From assembly GCF_029026145.1 (NCBI RefSeq), contig NZ_CP119078.1, positions 2,417,036 through 2,481,035 of the forward strand: a stretch of 64,000 nucleotides of DNA, written 5' to 3'. Source of the DNA: Legionella cardiaca. GTDB taxonomy: Bacteria > Pseudomonadota > Gammaproteobacteria > Legionellales > Legionellaceae. The position numbers and the translations under genes were made by a program. This document shows positions 35,897-45,900 of the stretch, one piece after another (within the stretch, counting starts at the first letter, position 1; each line of letters opens with the position of its first letter). The notes under the pieces are model-generated. The model was not told where the DNA came from. It made no database searches and worked only from the letters and a program-made list of their open reading frames with translations.

Positions 35897-36763
35897 TTAC
35901 TCTATATTTTGAATTTGCTCACGCATTTGCTCAATGAGGACTTTCATTTCCACAGCACTTTGAGTTAACCCAATAGAATCTGACTTAGAGCTCAAAGTAT
36001 TGGCTTCTCGATTCAATTCCTGCATCAAGAAATCCAAACGCCGTCCCGCCACTTCACTACTATCCAATGTTTTAGCCACTTCCTTTACATGGATTTGTAG
36101 TCTGTCTAATTCTTCACTTATATCCGCACGAGCAATTAATAAAGCAATCTCTTGTTCAATGCGTGTATTATCAATTTCTAATTGTAAACTACTTAGACGA
36201 GTTAATAATTTATCACGCGTTTGACCAGAAAGTGCAGCTACCTGCTGCAAACTATTTTTTATTTCTTTATCCAACTTAGTCAAACGACTTTCAATTTGCA
36301 TTTTTAAAGCATTCCCTTCCGCTTCTCTTACTGCGAGCAATTGCGTCAGAGCTTCCATAAATAATTGTTCTGCCTGTTGGCCCAATAATTCAATGTCGGG
36401 TTGTGTGGTTTCAATCACTCCAGGCCAAGCTAAAATGGCATTTAGTGATAAGTCGTTGGCAATGAATTTGGTTGTCGCCAATTTATTTCCTATCTCAAGC
36501 AAATCGTCAACCAGCTTTTCATTGATAAGCATGGACTGATTTGAGCTTGATGTTGCTTGAAATTTCAATTGGCATTCCAATTTACCACGACTTAGCTTAT
36601 CACGCATTAACGTTCTCAAAGATGTCTCTAAAAAGCGAAATGCTTCAGGAAGACGAAACGACACATCAAGATAGCGATGGTTAACAGATTTGATTTCCCA
36701 GCAGAAAACTCCAGCATCAAGCTGGCGTTGCACCCTGGCAAAAGCGGTCATACTGTGAGTCAT
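35897..36763 (-). CDS. yicC: YicC family endoribonuclease-like protein
   Basis: A 288-residue YicC-family protein. The N-terminus [12 protein letters not shown] and the [18 protein letters not shown] segment are diagnostic. The C-terminal part ends with the signature [21 protein letters not shown]. coli YicC has been reported to act as an endoribonuclease and to influence sRNA RyhB turnover; that role is carried over only by family. The gene starts the yicC-gmk-rpoZ-spoT-ridA series and is divergent from rph, a widely conserved arrangement. Confidence 0.94.
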   Translation of the reverse strand: MTHSMTAFARVQRQLDAGVFCWEIKSVNHRYLDVSFRLPEAFRFLETSLRTLMRDKLSRGKLECQLKFQATSSSNQSMLINEKLVDDLLEIGNKLATTKFIANDLSLNAILAWPGVIETTQPDIELLGQQAEQLFMEALTQLLAVREAEGNALKMQIESRLTKLDKEIKNSLQQVAALSGQTRDKLLTRLSSLQLEIDNTRIEQEIALLIARADISEELDRLQIHVKEVAKTLDSSEVAGRRLDFLMQELNREANTLSSKSDSIGLTQSAVEMKVLIEQMREQIQNIE

Positions 36764-36958
36764 AATAGTACCAATTCGTCTAATGTGGGCGCGACTATAT
36801 ACTAAATTTGTACAAATGCAAGACTTCTTTATTAATTTCCTTATAACCCTTTTGAAACAATTTGCAGTAATTAAATTGCCATCTTAAATAGCTACAATTA
36901 ACAACTAAAAGAACAAATTTAGATACAATCAAGCACGGCGAAATGGTCTTTATTGTTG

Positions 36959-37044
36959 CCCATTTCCGGTCAGGCGGAAAGATGGAATCATCCTGCAAAG
37001 ACACGACAGAGTTCACTATAATCCCCGCCTACGCTGGAACGACT
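36959..37044. repeat. Degenerate inverted-repeat element in the yicC-rph gap
   Basis: The 444-bp gap 36764-37207 between the divergent yicC and rph genes contains CATTTCCGGTCAGGCGGAAA on the left and ATCCCCGCCTACGCTGGAAC on the right, which pair imperfectly (roughly 60 percent by eye). The spacing is like that of the element at 29051-29137, so this may be a decayed copy. The rest of the gap is AT-rich and should hold promoters for both directions; TATACT at 37178-37183 may be the rph -10. Confidence 0.4.
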
Positions 37045-37207
37045 CGAATTTGGCGCTATATAATTCAACGTTTAATTTTTGCCTGGTTAAAGTTCGATAT
37101 TATTTGTCATTTCCTCGCAGGCATAAATCTATCCTCCAGAACATGACAGAGTTGGTGCATAGTAAGAGCTAAAGGTTTATACTTGCTTATTTTAGCGAGG
37201 ATTAATC

Positions 37208-37915
37208 ATGCGCCCCAGTAATCGCGAATCTAATCAATTACGTCCCATTAAAATAACTCGAAACTTTACTCAACACGCAGAAGGCTCAGTCCTGATAGAA
37301 TTCGGCCAAACTCGCATTCTGTGTAATGCCTCTGTGATTGATGGGGTGCCAAGATTTTTAAAAGGCAAAAATCAAGGTTGGGTAACCGCTGAGTATGGCA
37401 TGTTGCCCCGTGCGACCCATAGTCGTACCGAACGAGAGGCAAGTAAAGGCAAGCAAGGTGGTCGAACCTTGGAGATTCAACGATTAATAGGGCGCTCTCT
37501 CCGTAATTGTGTTGATTTAAAAATACTGGGTGAAAATACCATTACGCTAGACTGCGATGTCATTCAAGCTGATGGCGGTACACGAACCGCTGCAATTACT
37601 GGCGCATGTGTGGCTCTAAAAGATGCCATTGCATGGATGGTTAGTCGTGAAAAATTACGCAAAATGCCGACTTTTAACTATGTAGCAGCCGTTTCTGTTG
37701 GTATTTATCGTGGCCAGCCCGTATTGGATTTGGATTATGCCGAAGATGTATTAGCCGAAACAGATATGAATGTTGTTATGAATGAAGAGGGACATTTTAT
37801 TGAAGTACAAGGTACTGCTGAGGACAAAAGCTTTAACCGCGAACAGCTAAACAGCATGTTGGCTCTGGCAGAAAATGGCATTGCCCAATTGATTGAAATT
37901 CAAAAGAATGCTTGA
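37208..37915 (+). CDS. rph: Ribonuclease PH
   Basis: RNase PH is a phosphate-dependent 3' exoribonuclease that trims tRNA and other RNA 3' ends. The 235-residue protein is full length. It starts [20 protein letters not shown]. It also has [38 protein letters not shown] with the phosphate-binding arginines, [19 protein letters not shown], and [20 protein letters not shown]. The ribosome site GCGAGG precedes the ATG. A REP-like hairpin follows the stop. Confidence 0.97.
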   Translation: MRPSNRESNQLRPIKITRNFTQHAEGSVLIEFGQTRILCNASVIDGVPRFLKGKNQGWVTAEYGMLPRATHSRTEREASKGKQGGRTLEIQRLIGRSLRNCVDLKILGENTITLDCDVIQADGGTRTAAITGACVALKDAIAWMVSREKLRKMPTFNYVAAVSVGIYRGQPVLDLDYAEDVLAETDMNVVMNEEGHFIEVQGTAEDKSFNREQLNSMLALAENGIAQLIEIQKNA

Positions 37916-37940
37916 TTATCGATTTACTTTGATAAATGGT

Positions 37941-37964
37941 TGCCCGCTCTGCGCGGGCATGACA
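37941..37964. repeat. REP-like hairpin downstream of rph
   Basis: TGCCCGCTCTGCGCGGGCAT is a tight inverted repeat (GCCCGC/GCGGGC) about 25 bases after the rph stop, followed by GACAG and a T-rich stretch. It is one of the dispersed palindromes of this window and may double as a terminator. Confidence 0.55.
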
Positions 37965-38072
37965 GATTTTTTGTCCAGTATGAAGCCTGTTAACATCAAT
38001 GGCGAGTTGGAGCAGGTTTTAGTTTGCTCATGGATTTGATATCTTAGTCATTTTTTGCCTAGCCCTGAACGT

Positions 38073-38756
38073 ATGACTACGATCACTGACAGAATACACA
38101 CACTGCAAAGCCTTATCACCTCAACAGCCAAACAATATCATCGTAATCCCCAGGAAATACAGTTATTGGCAGTCAGTAAAAGTCATCCCGTTCAGGCAAT
38201 CCAGGAAGCCTATCAAGCAGGATTAAGGCACTTTGGTGAAAACCATTTTCAAGAAGCATTGCAAAAAATTCAAACGCTAGAGACTTTAAACATTTGCTGG
38301 CATTTTATAGGCCCTATCCAAAGCAACAAGGCTAAAGGTATTGCCCAACACTTCAGCTGGGTCCATAGTCTAAGTCGCGAAGACATTGCCTCTTTATTGA
38401 ATAAACATCGTCCAAATCACTTACCCCCCGTGAATGTTTGCATTCAAATTAATCTTGATCATGAAGAGAGCAAATCAGGAATCAACCCCGAACACGCACA
38501 AGAACTCGCTGCTTTAATTGTTAAATTACCCCGATTAAAACTTCGTGGTTTGATGACTATCCCCAAACCGCAGTATCATGAGCAGCAACAATATGAGAGT
38601 CTTTTAAGGTTAAAAAATTTATTAAATATGTTAAACAAAACAATGAATTTATCGATGGACACACTCTCTATGGGGATGAGTGATGATTTAATTGCCGCGA
38701 TTCGAGCAGGAAGTACCATCGTGCGCATTGGCCAAGCCTTATTTGGTAAAAGATAA
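38073..38756 (+). CDS. yggS: YggS family pyridoxal phosphate homeostasis protein
   Basis: YggS/PLPBP binds pyridoxal 5'-phosphate and buffers it; no enzyme activity is established. The 227-residue protein shows the PLP-binding lysine segment QLLAVSKSHPVQAI, FGENHFQEALQKI, WHFIGPIQSNKAKGI, NLDHEESKSGI and the C-terminal LSMGMSDDLIAAIRAGSTIV that holds the phosphate. I chose the ATG at 38073; an upstream TTG at 38055 is possible. It is followed by proC after 38 bp and then yggT, the usual yggS-proC-yggT grouping. Confidence 0.95.
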   Translation: MTTITDRIHTLQSLITSTAKQYHRNPQEIQLLAVSKSHPVQAIQEAYQAGLRHFGENHFQEALQKIQTLETLNICWHFIGPIQSNKAKGIAQHFSWVHSLSREDIASLLNKHRPNHLPPVNVCIQINLDHEESKSGINPEHAQELAALIVKLPRLKLRGLMTIPKPQYHEQQQYESLLRLKNLLNMLNKTMNLSMDTLSMGMSDDLIAAIRAGSTIVRIGQALFGKR

Positions 38757-38794
38757 GATAACGCTTAAATACCGCATTAATGACAGGAGCGCAG

Positions 38795-39580
38795 ATGAAT
38801 ATTAGTTTTATTGGTTTTGGTAACATGGCACAAGCCATTGCTAATGGCTTAACACGTAACAAAACATACCGAATTTTCGCCGCCGCACCCTCTCTTTTAA
38901 ATGGCATATCAGCCGATGGTATTACGCAATCACCTGATAATTTAGAAATAATAAAAAATGCCAATATTGTCATCCTGGCGGTCAAGCCTGCAAACATTGC
39001 TGATGTATTAAATGAGATAGGTTTAGCCCTTCCTCCTGAAAGTCTACTTATTTCTGTTGCAGCAGGAGTAAGTCTTAAAGCATTGGCAAAACATTGTCGT
39101 CAGGAGCAAGCCATCATTCGCACCATGCCTAATCTGCCAATCGCAATAGGTAAAGGAGCAACACCAATGATAGCGAATGCTTATGTCACGTCCCAACATA
39201 AACAATGGGCTGAAGATTTATTTCAAGATTTAGGCATCATTCATTGGTCTACTCAAGAAAGCGATATGAACCCTTTTACTGCCTTATCAGGGAGTGGTCC
39301 TGCTTATTTTTTTCTTTTTATTGAAGCAATGATTGACGCAGCAAAGAAATTAGGCCTAAACGAAGAAGTAGCTAAAGCGTTTACCTTTCAGACACTAGAA
39401 GGCGCTTTGGACCTAGCCAGTCAAGGTAGGCTTGATATTAGCGAATTGAGAAAAAAAGTGACTTCTCCTGCTGGAACAACCGCGGCAGCCCTTGCAATAT
39501 TAGAGGCTCATGGATTTAAAGATTTGCTATTTAAAGCAATGAAAGCAGCCACCAAGCGTGCCGAACAGCTAAGTTTTTAG
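38795..39580 (+). CDS. proC: Pyrroline-5-carboxylate reductase
   Basis: ProC reduces 1-pyrroline-5-carboxylate to L-proline with NAD(P)H. The 261-residue protein starts MNISFIGFGNMAQAIANGL, with the dinucleotide loop G-F-G-N-M. It has VILAVKPANIADVLN, TMPNLPIAIGKGAT, and the substrate-binding LSGSGPAYFFLFIEAMIDA with VTSPAGTTAAAL near the end. The ATG at 38795 follows AGGAG at good spacing; the frame extends further up without support. It lies between yggS and yggT. Confidence 0.97.
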   Translation: MNISFIGFGNMAQAIANGLTRNKTYRIFAAAPSLLNGISADGITQSPDNLEIIKNANIVILAVKPANIADVLNEIGLALPPESLLISVAAGVSLKALAKHCRQEQAIIRTMPNLPIAIGKGATPMIANAYVTSQHKQWAEDLFQDLGIIHWSTQESDMNPFTALSGSGPAYFFLFIEAMIDAAKKLGLNEEVAKAFTFQTLEGALDLASQGRLDISELRKKVTSPAGTTAAALAILEAHGFKDLLFKAMKAATKRAEQLSF

Positions 39581-39674
39581 TTAAAGACTTCTTTAAAAGG
39601 CGCAGGTTGTACAGATTAGCTGTATACTCCCTGTAGCATAGATAACAATAAACGGATAATTGAGAGAACACTTT

Positions 39675-40247
39675 ATGTCAGGTTTAATTGCTGTTTCTTA
39701 TTTTTTAATCAAACTATTTTTTAATTTAATTCTTTTTGTTTTATGGTTAAGAGTTGCTCTGCGTTATTTTCGCATTAGTACACTTCATCCTGTAGGGCAA
39801 TTAGTCTATCGTTTTACAGATCCGCTAGTCCATCCAATTGAACGTTTGATTTATCCTAAAAATGCGACTTTAAAGCGCTACGACTGGATTACTCTTGTCT
39901 TAATTATTGTGTTAGAACTTTTTAAATTTCTGATAATTGGCCTGCTCTTTTATAATTCGTTACTGCCGTTACCCTATTTAATATTATTTGCTCTGGCCGA
40001 TTCCCTCATTCAGCTATGCGACTTTCTCTTTTACATGATTCTTATTCGCGTAATAATCAGTTGGATTAATCCAACAAGACAACACCCGGTTCTGGATATC
40101 ATCAAAGTAATTACCGATCCATTGTTGGAATTAGGACGACGTATTGTCCCAGATATTTCTGGTTTTGATTTTTCGCCCTTTATTATTGCGATTATTTTAA
40201 AAATTTTTACTTTATTTATAGCCGCCTCCCTTCCTTTTCATTTGTAA
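39675..40247 (+). CDS. yggT: YggT family integral membrane protein
   Basis: A 190-residue membrane protein with two YGGT units in tandem, each with hydrophobic helices and a proline-rich turn: VLWLRVALRYFRIS to DPLVHPIERLIYP, and then YMILIRVIISWINPTRQHPV to TDPLLELGRRIVPDI. The family occurs with cell-division and yggS/proC genes and is linked to membrane or K+ homeostasis in some bacteria, with no firm biochemical role. The ATG at 39675 is chosen over an in-frame TTG at 39660. Proximity to proC supports the assignment. Confidence 0.93.
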   Translation: MSGLIAVSYFLIKLFFNLILFVLWLRVALRYFRISTLHPVGQLVYRFTDPLVHPIERLIYPKNATLKRYDWITLVLIIVLELFKFLIIGLLFYNSLLPLPYLILFALADSLIQLCDFLFYMILIRVIISWINPTRQHPVLDIIKVITDPLLELGRRIVPDISGFDFSPFIIAIILKIFTLFIAASLPFHL

Positions 40248-40304
40248 GCAAAAATTATTAAGGGGAGCTATACTTGAAGCAGGTTGAAACTTACGGACAA
40301 GCCC

Positions 40305-40868
40305 ATGAACCGCTTGATAACAACAATTGGTATCGCTTCCCTTGGCTTTTCATTTAATGCTTTTGCGGCGCAATCAATCTATTGTCCGCAAAATCATGGC
40401 TATATTAACCTGGGCATGTCGGTTCCTCAGGTTCTTGCCGCCTGCGGTCAACCTCTGAGTAGGCAACAATCCAATACTCCTGTCATGCAAAAAGTCCCGG
40501 TCTTACAGTTAATGTATAACAACCAAGGTTCTCAATCTGCTTTTTATGGCGTTTGGTCTTTACCTGTAGGGGTTAATAGTGGTGCTCAATTACAAGTCAA
40601 CATTATTGATAATAAAGTGAGTAGCGTAAGCCTCAATGGCAGTAACACCAATGCTTTTTCCATATGCGGTGGTTCAATGATTCAAGTTGGGGATCCTGTT
40701 AGTAAAGTTTATGGAGCTTGTGGCAATCCCTCGCTTGTTAATAACACCTTTATTAATCAGCCTATCGAAAGTAATCAAAAACCCGAAATATGGACCTATC
40801 AAACTGACCAATTCCAAACCCCATTTAGCTTGACTTTTGTTAATGGCAAATTACAATCCATCGATTAA
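40305..40868 (+). CDS. Periplasmic protein, DUF2845-like
   Basis: A 187-residue exported protein with a signal peptide (MNRLITTIGIASLGFSFNAFA). The mature region contains two similar units, each with an initial Cys and a CG-P motif: YCPQNHGYINLGMSVPQVLA followed by ACGQPLS, and ICGGSMIQVGDPVSKVYG followed by ACGNPSLV. This G-x-S/D-x-x-x-V-x-x-x-CGxP pattern resembles DUF2845-type (SmpA/OmlA-like in layout) domains. Role unknown. An upstream TTG at 40284 is an alternative start. It is followed by a 96-residue gene after 21 bp. Confidence 0.75.
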   Translation: MNRLITTIGIASLGFSFNAFAAQSIYCPQNHGYINLGMSVPQVLAACGQPLSRQQSNTPVMQKVPVLQLMYNNQGSQSAFYGVWSLPVGVNSGAQLQVNIIDNKVSSVSLNGSNTNAFSICGGSMIQVGDPVSKVYGACGNPSLVNNTFINQPIESNQKPEIWTYQTDQFQTPFSLTFVNGKLQSID

Positions 40869-40889
40869 TTGACTGCCGGAAACACATTC

Positions 40890-41180
40890 ATGAGTGAAAC
40901 CATCGATGATTTAACAATTGCTTACAGCGAAAATGGTACTGAAACCGTCAAAGAATTAGATAAGCACGTTTTGTCGAAGGGAGCCTGGACCACCATCATG
41001 TTTCGCTACCAGGACTGGGACAATGCAAAACAAGATTTTGGTCCTGTAAAATATTCAATCAGACGCTATCAAAAGAAAAATAATCAGTATTGGATGAAAT
41101 CAAAATTCAATATTTCCAGTGAAGATCAAGCGCGTAAAATTATTGAGGTTCTGACTGATTGGTTAGGCGAAAAGAAATAA
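40890..41180 (+). CDS. Conserved hypothetical protein
   Basis: A 96-residue cytoplasmic protein without membrane segments. It contains TIMFRYQDWDNAKQDFGPVK, then YSIRRYQKKNNQYWMKSKFN and ISSEDQARKII, in a plausible mixed alpha/beta order. I recall similar small proteins in various bacteria, without known function. The ATG at 40890 is chosen; a GTG-free upstream extension to 40869 is possible via TTG. It follows the DUF2845-like gene closely and converges with the IcmD-like gene. Confidence 0.75.
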   Translation: MSETIDDLTIAYSENGTETVKELDKHVLSKGAWTTIMFRYQDWDNAKQDFGPVKYSIRRYQKKNNQYWMKSKFNISSEDQARKIIEVLTDWLGEKK

Positions 41181-41191
41181 ATTGGCAGGTT

Positions 41192-41599
41192 TTACTTGCC
41201 ACAGCTATTTGCGCTATAAACACCCATATCGCCTGAGCAATAAATTTGTCCTGTAGGACCTGAGGTTCGAGCATCATTTCCAAACATCGTACCGCCCAAA
41301 TAGCCAAGAAATGATGGTAAAAATAGCAACACAATAGCAATGCAAGCCTGACTAATAGCCTGTCCAATAGTGACTTGTGTGGGATTATCTTTGTGTTGTT
41401 TAAATTTCATAATAGCTACGATAACAAAGGCTAATCCGCCTATATAACTTATTGCGGTGATAAGCTTTGCCAAACTGGTAAAGGAATTTGTAATGGATGT
41501 AGACATATTACCCAGAGTTGGGGTTGAGGCAACTGCCCCCCACAATTCAGGGATAACCATCATTGCTAAGAAAGCTATTAATTTCAATCGAATAGACAT
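41192..41599 (-). CDS. Orphan IcmD/DotP-like protein
   Basis: A 135-residue membrane protein with a signal-like N-terminus (residues 4-24) and hydrophobic helices at about 51-65 and 83-103. The centre, SLAKLITAISYIGGLAFVIV (42-61) followed by IMKFKQHKDNPTQVTIG (63-79), matches IcmD/DotP of the Dot/Icm type IVB system, where LAKLITA and the KFK-HKDNPTQ motif are highly characteristic. The tail GGTMFGNDARTSGPTG also fits. Distinctive are three Cys in the last 15 residues (YCSGDM, NSCGK) and position: no icm/dot genes lie around it. It is probably a paralogue rather than the main icmD. The stop is 11 bp from the convergent gene. Confidence 0.8.
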   Translation of the reverse strand: MSIRLKLIAFLAMMVIPELWGAVASTPTLGNMSTSITNSFTSLAKLITAISYIGGLAFVIVAIMKFKQHKDNPTQVTIGQAISQACIAIVLLFLPSFLGYLGGTMFGNDARTSGPTGQIYCSGDMGVYSANSCGK

Positions 41600-41889
41600 G
41601 TTAGCCCGAATAAATAATTGCTTTGTTGTTTTGATTTACCTTTTCTATTTAGAAGTATAGCTTAAATCCATAAGCTATCTCTCTACTGGATGACAAGTAA
41701 TATTGTACCTCTGCAAATACGTCATCCCATTTAAGATAATTGTTATTCCATTGATCATAATAAAATGCAGCTACTTGAAGAGTTCCTTATCCTATTGCAA
41801 TTGGATAATATTCCGACATTTTTTGAATCCACGCGTAAACTCCTTTATAATCGTTGCCATTTTCCATTTCGTTATTGGATGCCACTTGC

Positions 41890-42942
41890 ATGAAATATCG
41901 TTCCATTGCTTTATTATTAACGCCGGTGGTTGTTCTTTCAATAATTTATTTTTCTTTTCCCACAACACCAAAATTGCATGGACGAACGACAGAGCCTAAA
42001 CCCATTACGGTAGAAACAGCTCCCGTTACCGAAAGAGTTCTTGCTGATCAATTTGAAACCATAGGCAGTCTTGCAAGTACTGATAATATTGATATTAGTT
42101 CTGAATTAGCAGGACAGATTGCTGCAATTTATTTTAAACCAGGTGCCAATGTAAAAAAGGGTACCTTACTTATTCAACTGGATGCCACTGTTTTAAAAAG
42201 CGAGTTAGCTAGTGCCAATGCTAATTTAGCATTAAGTGAAACAAGTTATGAGCGCACAAGTGAATTAGCAAAAAGAAAACTTGCTTCTGCCCAGGCGCTT
42301 GATCAAGCTTTAGCTGATTTACGTGAAAAACAAAATACAGTTAAAGCAAAGCAGGCTCAACTTGAAAAATTGAGTTTACGCGCCCCCTTTTCTGGAACTT
42401 TAGGCTCAAGACAAGTAAGTGTTGGTCAGTATGTTAAAGTCGGACAACCTTTAGTCCGGTTAGTTGCTAATCAAAAATTGCGGGTCGAATATAATTTACC
42501 TGAACGTTACTTGCCTCGTTTAGAAGAGGGTCAACAAGTGACTGTCGTATCAGATGCGTTCCCAGGTCAGCTCTATCAAGGATTTGTTAATTATATTGAT
42601 CCAGCTGTTGATAAGGATACCAGAACCATCGCTGTTGAAGCATTAATCGATAATAAGCAAAATCTCTTATCTGCAGGACTTTTTGTCCGTGTTAGACATG
42701 AGTTTGGTGGGAAGAAAAAAAGGCTTCTGATTCCCGAGGAAAGTTTAATTCCTACTATTAATGGACAAAAAGTTTTCGTCTTGCGCAATGCAAAAGCCGT
42801 CGCCGTACGGGTCAAAACGGGCGCGCATCATGGGGCAATGACTGAAATCTGCAGTGGTTTAACCATCGATGATGTTATCATTGTGCGAGGTCAGCATAAA
42901 TTGAGGGAAGGTAGTCCTGTTATTGACATTCATCAAGGATAA
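41890..42942 (+). CDS. RND efflux periplasmic adaptor (HlyD/AcrA family)
   Basis: The adaptor bridges an inner-membrane RND pump and an outer-membrane channel. A single N-terminal helix (MKYRSIALLLTPVVVLSIIY) anchors the protein. Then comes the first lipoyl half and beta-barrel strand (IGSLASTDNIDISSELAGQI), a coiled-coil hairpin of two helices (about residues 105-160), the second lipoyl half (LRAPFSGTLGSRQVSVGQYV) and the beta-barrel (DPAVDKDTRTIAVEALID). The frame is open to a TTG at 41854, but the ATG at 41890 begins the anchor. It ends 5 bp before the pump gene. No TolC-like gene is adjacent. Confidence 0.93.
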   Translation: MKYRSIALLLTPVVVLSIIYFSFPTTPKLHGRTTEPKPITVETAPVTERVLADQFETIGSLASTDNIDISSELAGQIAAIYFKPGANVKKGTLLIQLDATVLKSELASANANLALSETSYERTSELAKRKLASAQALDQALADLREKQNTVKAKQAQLEKLSLRAPFSGTLGSRQVSVGQYVKVGQPLVRLVANQKLRVEYNLPERYLPRLEEGQQVTVVSDAFPGQLYQGFVNYIDPAVDKDTRTIAVEALIDNKQNLLSAGLFVRVRHEFGGKKKRLLIPEESLIPTINGQKVFVLRNAKAVAVRVKTGAHHGAMTEICSGLTIDDVIIVRGQHKLREGSPVIDIHQG

Positions 42943-42947
42943 AAACG

Positions 42948-45900
42948 ATGGCGATTTTTTCAGAGCTTTGTATCAAACGCCCTGTTTTCACAATTGTTTT
43001 ATCGCTACTTTTGGTGATTACCGGCATTCTTCACTATAACAAATTGGTTATCAGACATTTACCCAACATTGATAAACCGGTAGTTCATATTGCCACGGAT
43101 TATGAAGGAGCTAGCCCAGAACTGGTTGAAAAGGAAGTCACTATCCCAATTGAGAATGTGTTATCAGGCGTTTCAGGGATTGATTCTTTACGCTCAACAA
43201 GCCTACTTGGTAAGAGTCGCATTAACATCGATTTCCAACTGGGTGTTGATATTAATGAAACCATCAGCGACATTCGCAATAAATTATCAGCAATACAAGC
43301 GAAATTACCCAAAGATAGTCATCCCCCCACTGTGAGTAAGAATGATGCAGATGCTAATCCAGTATTAATGCTAGGATTTCATGATGAAAGCAAAACACCG
43401 CTTGAAATCACTGATTATGCAAATCGTTTTATTAAACCTGTTTTACAAGAAATAAAAGGTGTAGGCGAAGTCGTTTATCACGGTAGCCGTGATTACGCTG
43501 TCAAAATAGAGTTAGACCCTGTAAAAATGGCCGCTTATCAAGTCACGGTGGCACAAGTAAAGAAAGCGCTTACGCAACAAAATATTGATGTTCCCAGTGG
43601 TCAAATTAAAAGTAGCAATCGTTTTTACACCGTCGTTACCCATGCTCGTTTGCAAGACGCTAAACATTTTGCAGATTTAGTCATTGCACAACACAATAAC
43701 CAGCCAATTCACTTAGGCGAAATCGCTTCTGTCACTGTAGGGAGTGAGCATGAAGACAATTTACTTCGTATCAATGGCAAACCTGCCGTTGGACTAGCTA
43801 TCCTTGCGCAATCAACAGCAAATCCCATTGATGTGGCTGCTGAAGTAAAGAAAACTATTAATTCTCTCGAACAAACCTTACCGCCTCATTTTAAAATTCA
43901 ACTGGTTTTCGATTCAACTTTGTTCATTAAACAATCCATTCATGAGGTTTATAAAACTTTTTTTGAAGCTATTTTATTCGTTGCCACCGTTGTTTTTTTA
44001 TTTATAGGTAATTTGCGCGCTGCCATCATTCCAATAATTACCATTCCTATCTGTCTTATCAGTGCTTTTTGGCCAATGTATTTATTGGGGTTTGAACTAA
44101 ATATAATTACTCTCTTAGCAATGGTATTAGCAATCGGACTTGTGGTAGATGACGCCATTGTTGTCCTGGAAAACTGTCATCGCCATATGCAAACTGGATT
44201 ATCTCCTTTGGAAGCTGCTATTAAAGGAAGTAATGAAATTATTTTTGCCATATTAGCCATGACCATTACATTGGCAGCAGTCTATGCTCCGATGGGATTT
44301 GTTTCTGGTTTTACTGGAAAATTATTTTTACAATTTGGCATCACCTTAGCAGTGAGTGTTCTTATCTCAGGCCTAATCGCTTTAAGCTTATCCCCTATGA
44401 TGTGCTCCAAGTTGCTAAACAATAAGGAAAGTCGTTATAGCCATTGGCTAGACCAACAATTCGAGAGATTAAGCACACGCTATTCTCAAAGTTTAAATTT
44501 TACGCTCAAACACCCACTGATTCTGGGATTTATTATCCTGTGTTGTTGTTTAATTGGTTTTTTTTGTTACCAACAAGTAGGTGCTGAATTGGCTCCTGCC
44601 GAGGATCAAGGCTACATTATTGGTTCACTCTCCTCCCCTACCAATTCCAGTACACGTTATACAGACCAGTATACTCAAGAACTCGAAACTATTTATGAAA
44701 AAATACCGGAAAAAGCTGCTTATTTAACCTCCATTAGACCAACTTCCGCGTTTACTCTGTTAAAACTTACCCCCTGGAAAGAACGTCAGCGTAAGCAAAA
44801 GGAAATCAGTAATGACCTTAGTGAACAAATGCAAACGATTACAGGTGTGAATGTTTTTCCTGTAAGTCCCAATCCGTTAGGACACCACAGTGGCAATAGT
44901 CAATTTAATTTAGCTTTGTTAGGAAATACTTCTTATTTGAGACTCAATGAAATCAGCAGTGAAATAGTAAAGATCCTGGATGATTATCCTGGCTTAAGAC
45001 ACATTAAAAATACCTTGGCTCTTGATAGTGAACAGATTGACATTGAAATTGATAGACAATTAGCAACTGACCTAGATGTTAATTTGGCTGATGTAGCGGA
45101 ATTGCTATCGACCATGTTGGGAGGAAGTAATCCTGCCAATTTTACTTATGAAGGACAAGCTTATAAAGTCATTCTTCAAGTGAAGCAAGCAGAGCGACGA
45201 GATGTGGCCGTGCTTAATAAATTGTATGTGCAAAGTGGGCGAGGGAAAATGATTCCTTTATCCACTTTAATTAATGTTCACACCACCATAGGTCCAGACA
45301 GTTTACCGCATTTAAATCGCATGCGCAGTGCCAGTATTAGTGCCGAACTCGGCCCTACTGCTCATCTTGATGAAGTTATCAGTGATGTACAAAAGATTTT
45401 ACAGGCAAAACTCCCTGATGATATTCAATATCGCTTTACTGGTGCTATTAAAGATTATCTGGAAGCAGCAGGCAGCAGTTTCTATGCTTTCTTGTTGGCA
45501 CTATTGTTTATTTATCTTGTTTTGGCCGCGCAATTTGAAAGTTTTATTGACCCTTTCATTGTTTTATTAAGCGTACCTTTAAGCTTGGTTGGCGCAATCT
45601 TGACCCTTTTTCTTTTTAACGAAAGTTTATCTATCTATAGCAACATAGGCATTATCACCTTGATTGGGCTTATCACAAAGCATGGCATTATGATTACTGA
45701 GTTCGCGAATAAACAAATTATTTTAGGTCGCGACAAAATAACCGCAGTTCTGGAAGGCGCACGGATTCGACTTAAACCCATCTTAATGACAACCTTAGCC
45801 ATGATTCTTGGTGCTCTCCCCTTAGCTATGGCAGCGGGAGCTGGCAGTGAAAGTCGCCAACAATTAGGATTAGTTATTATTGGCGGCATGTTAGTTGGTA

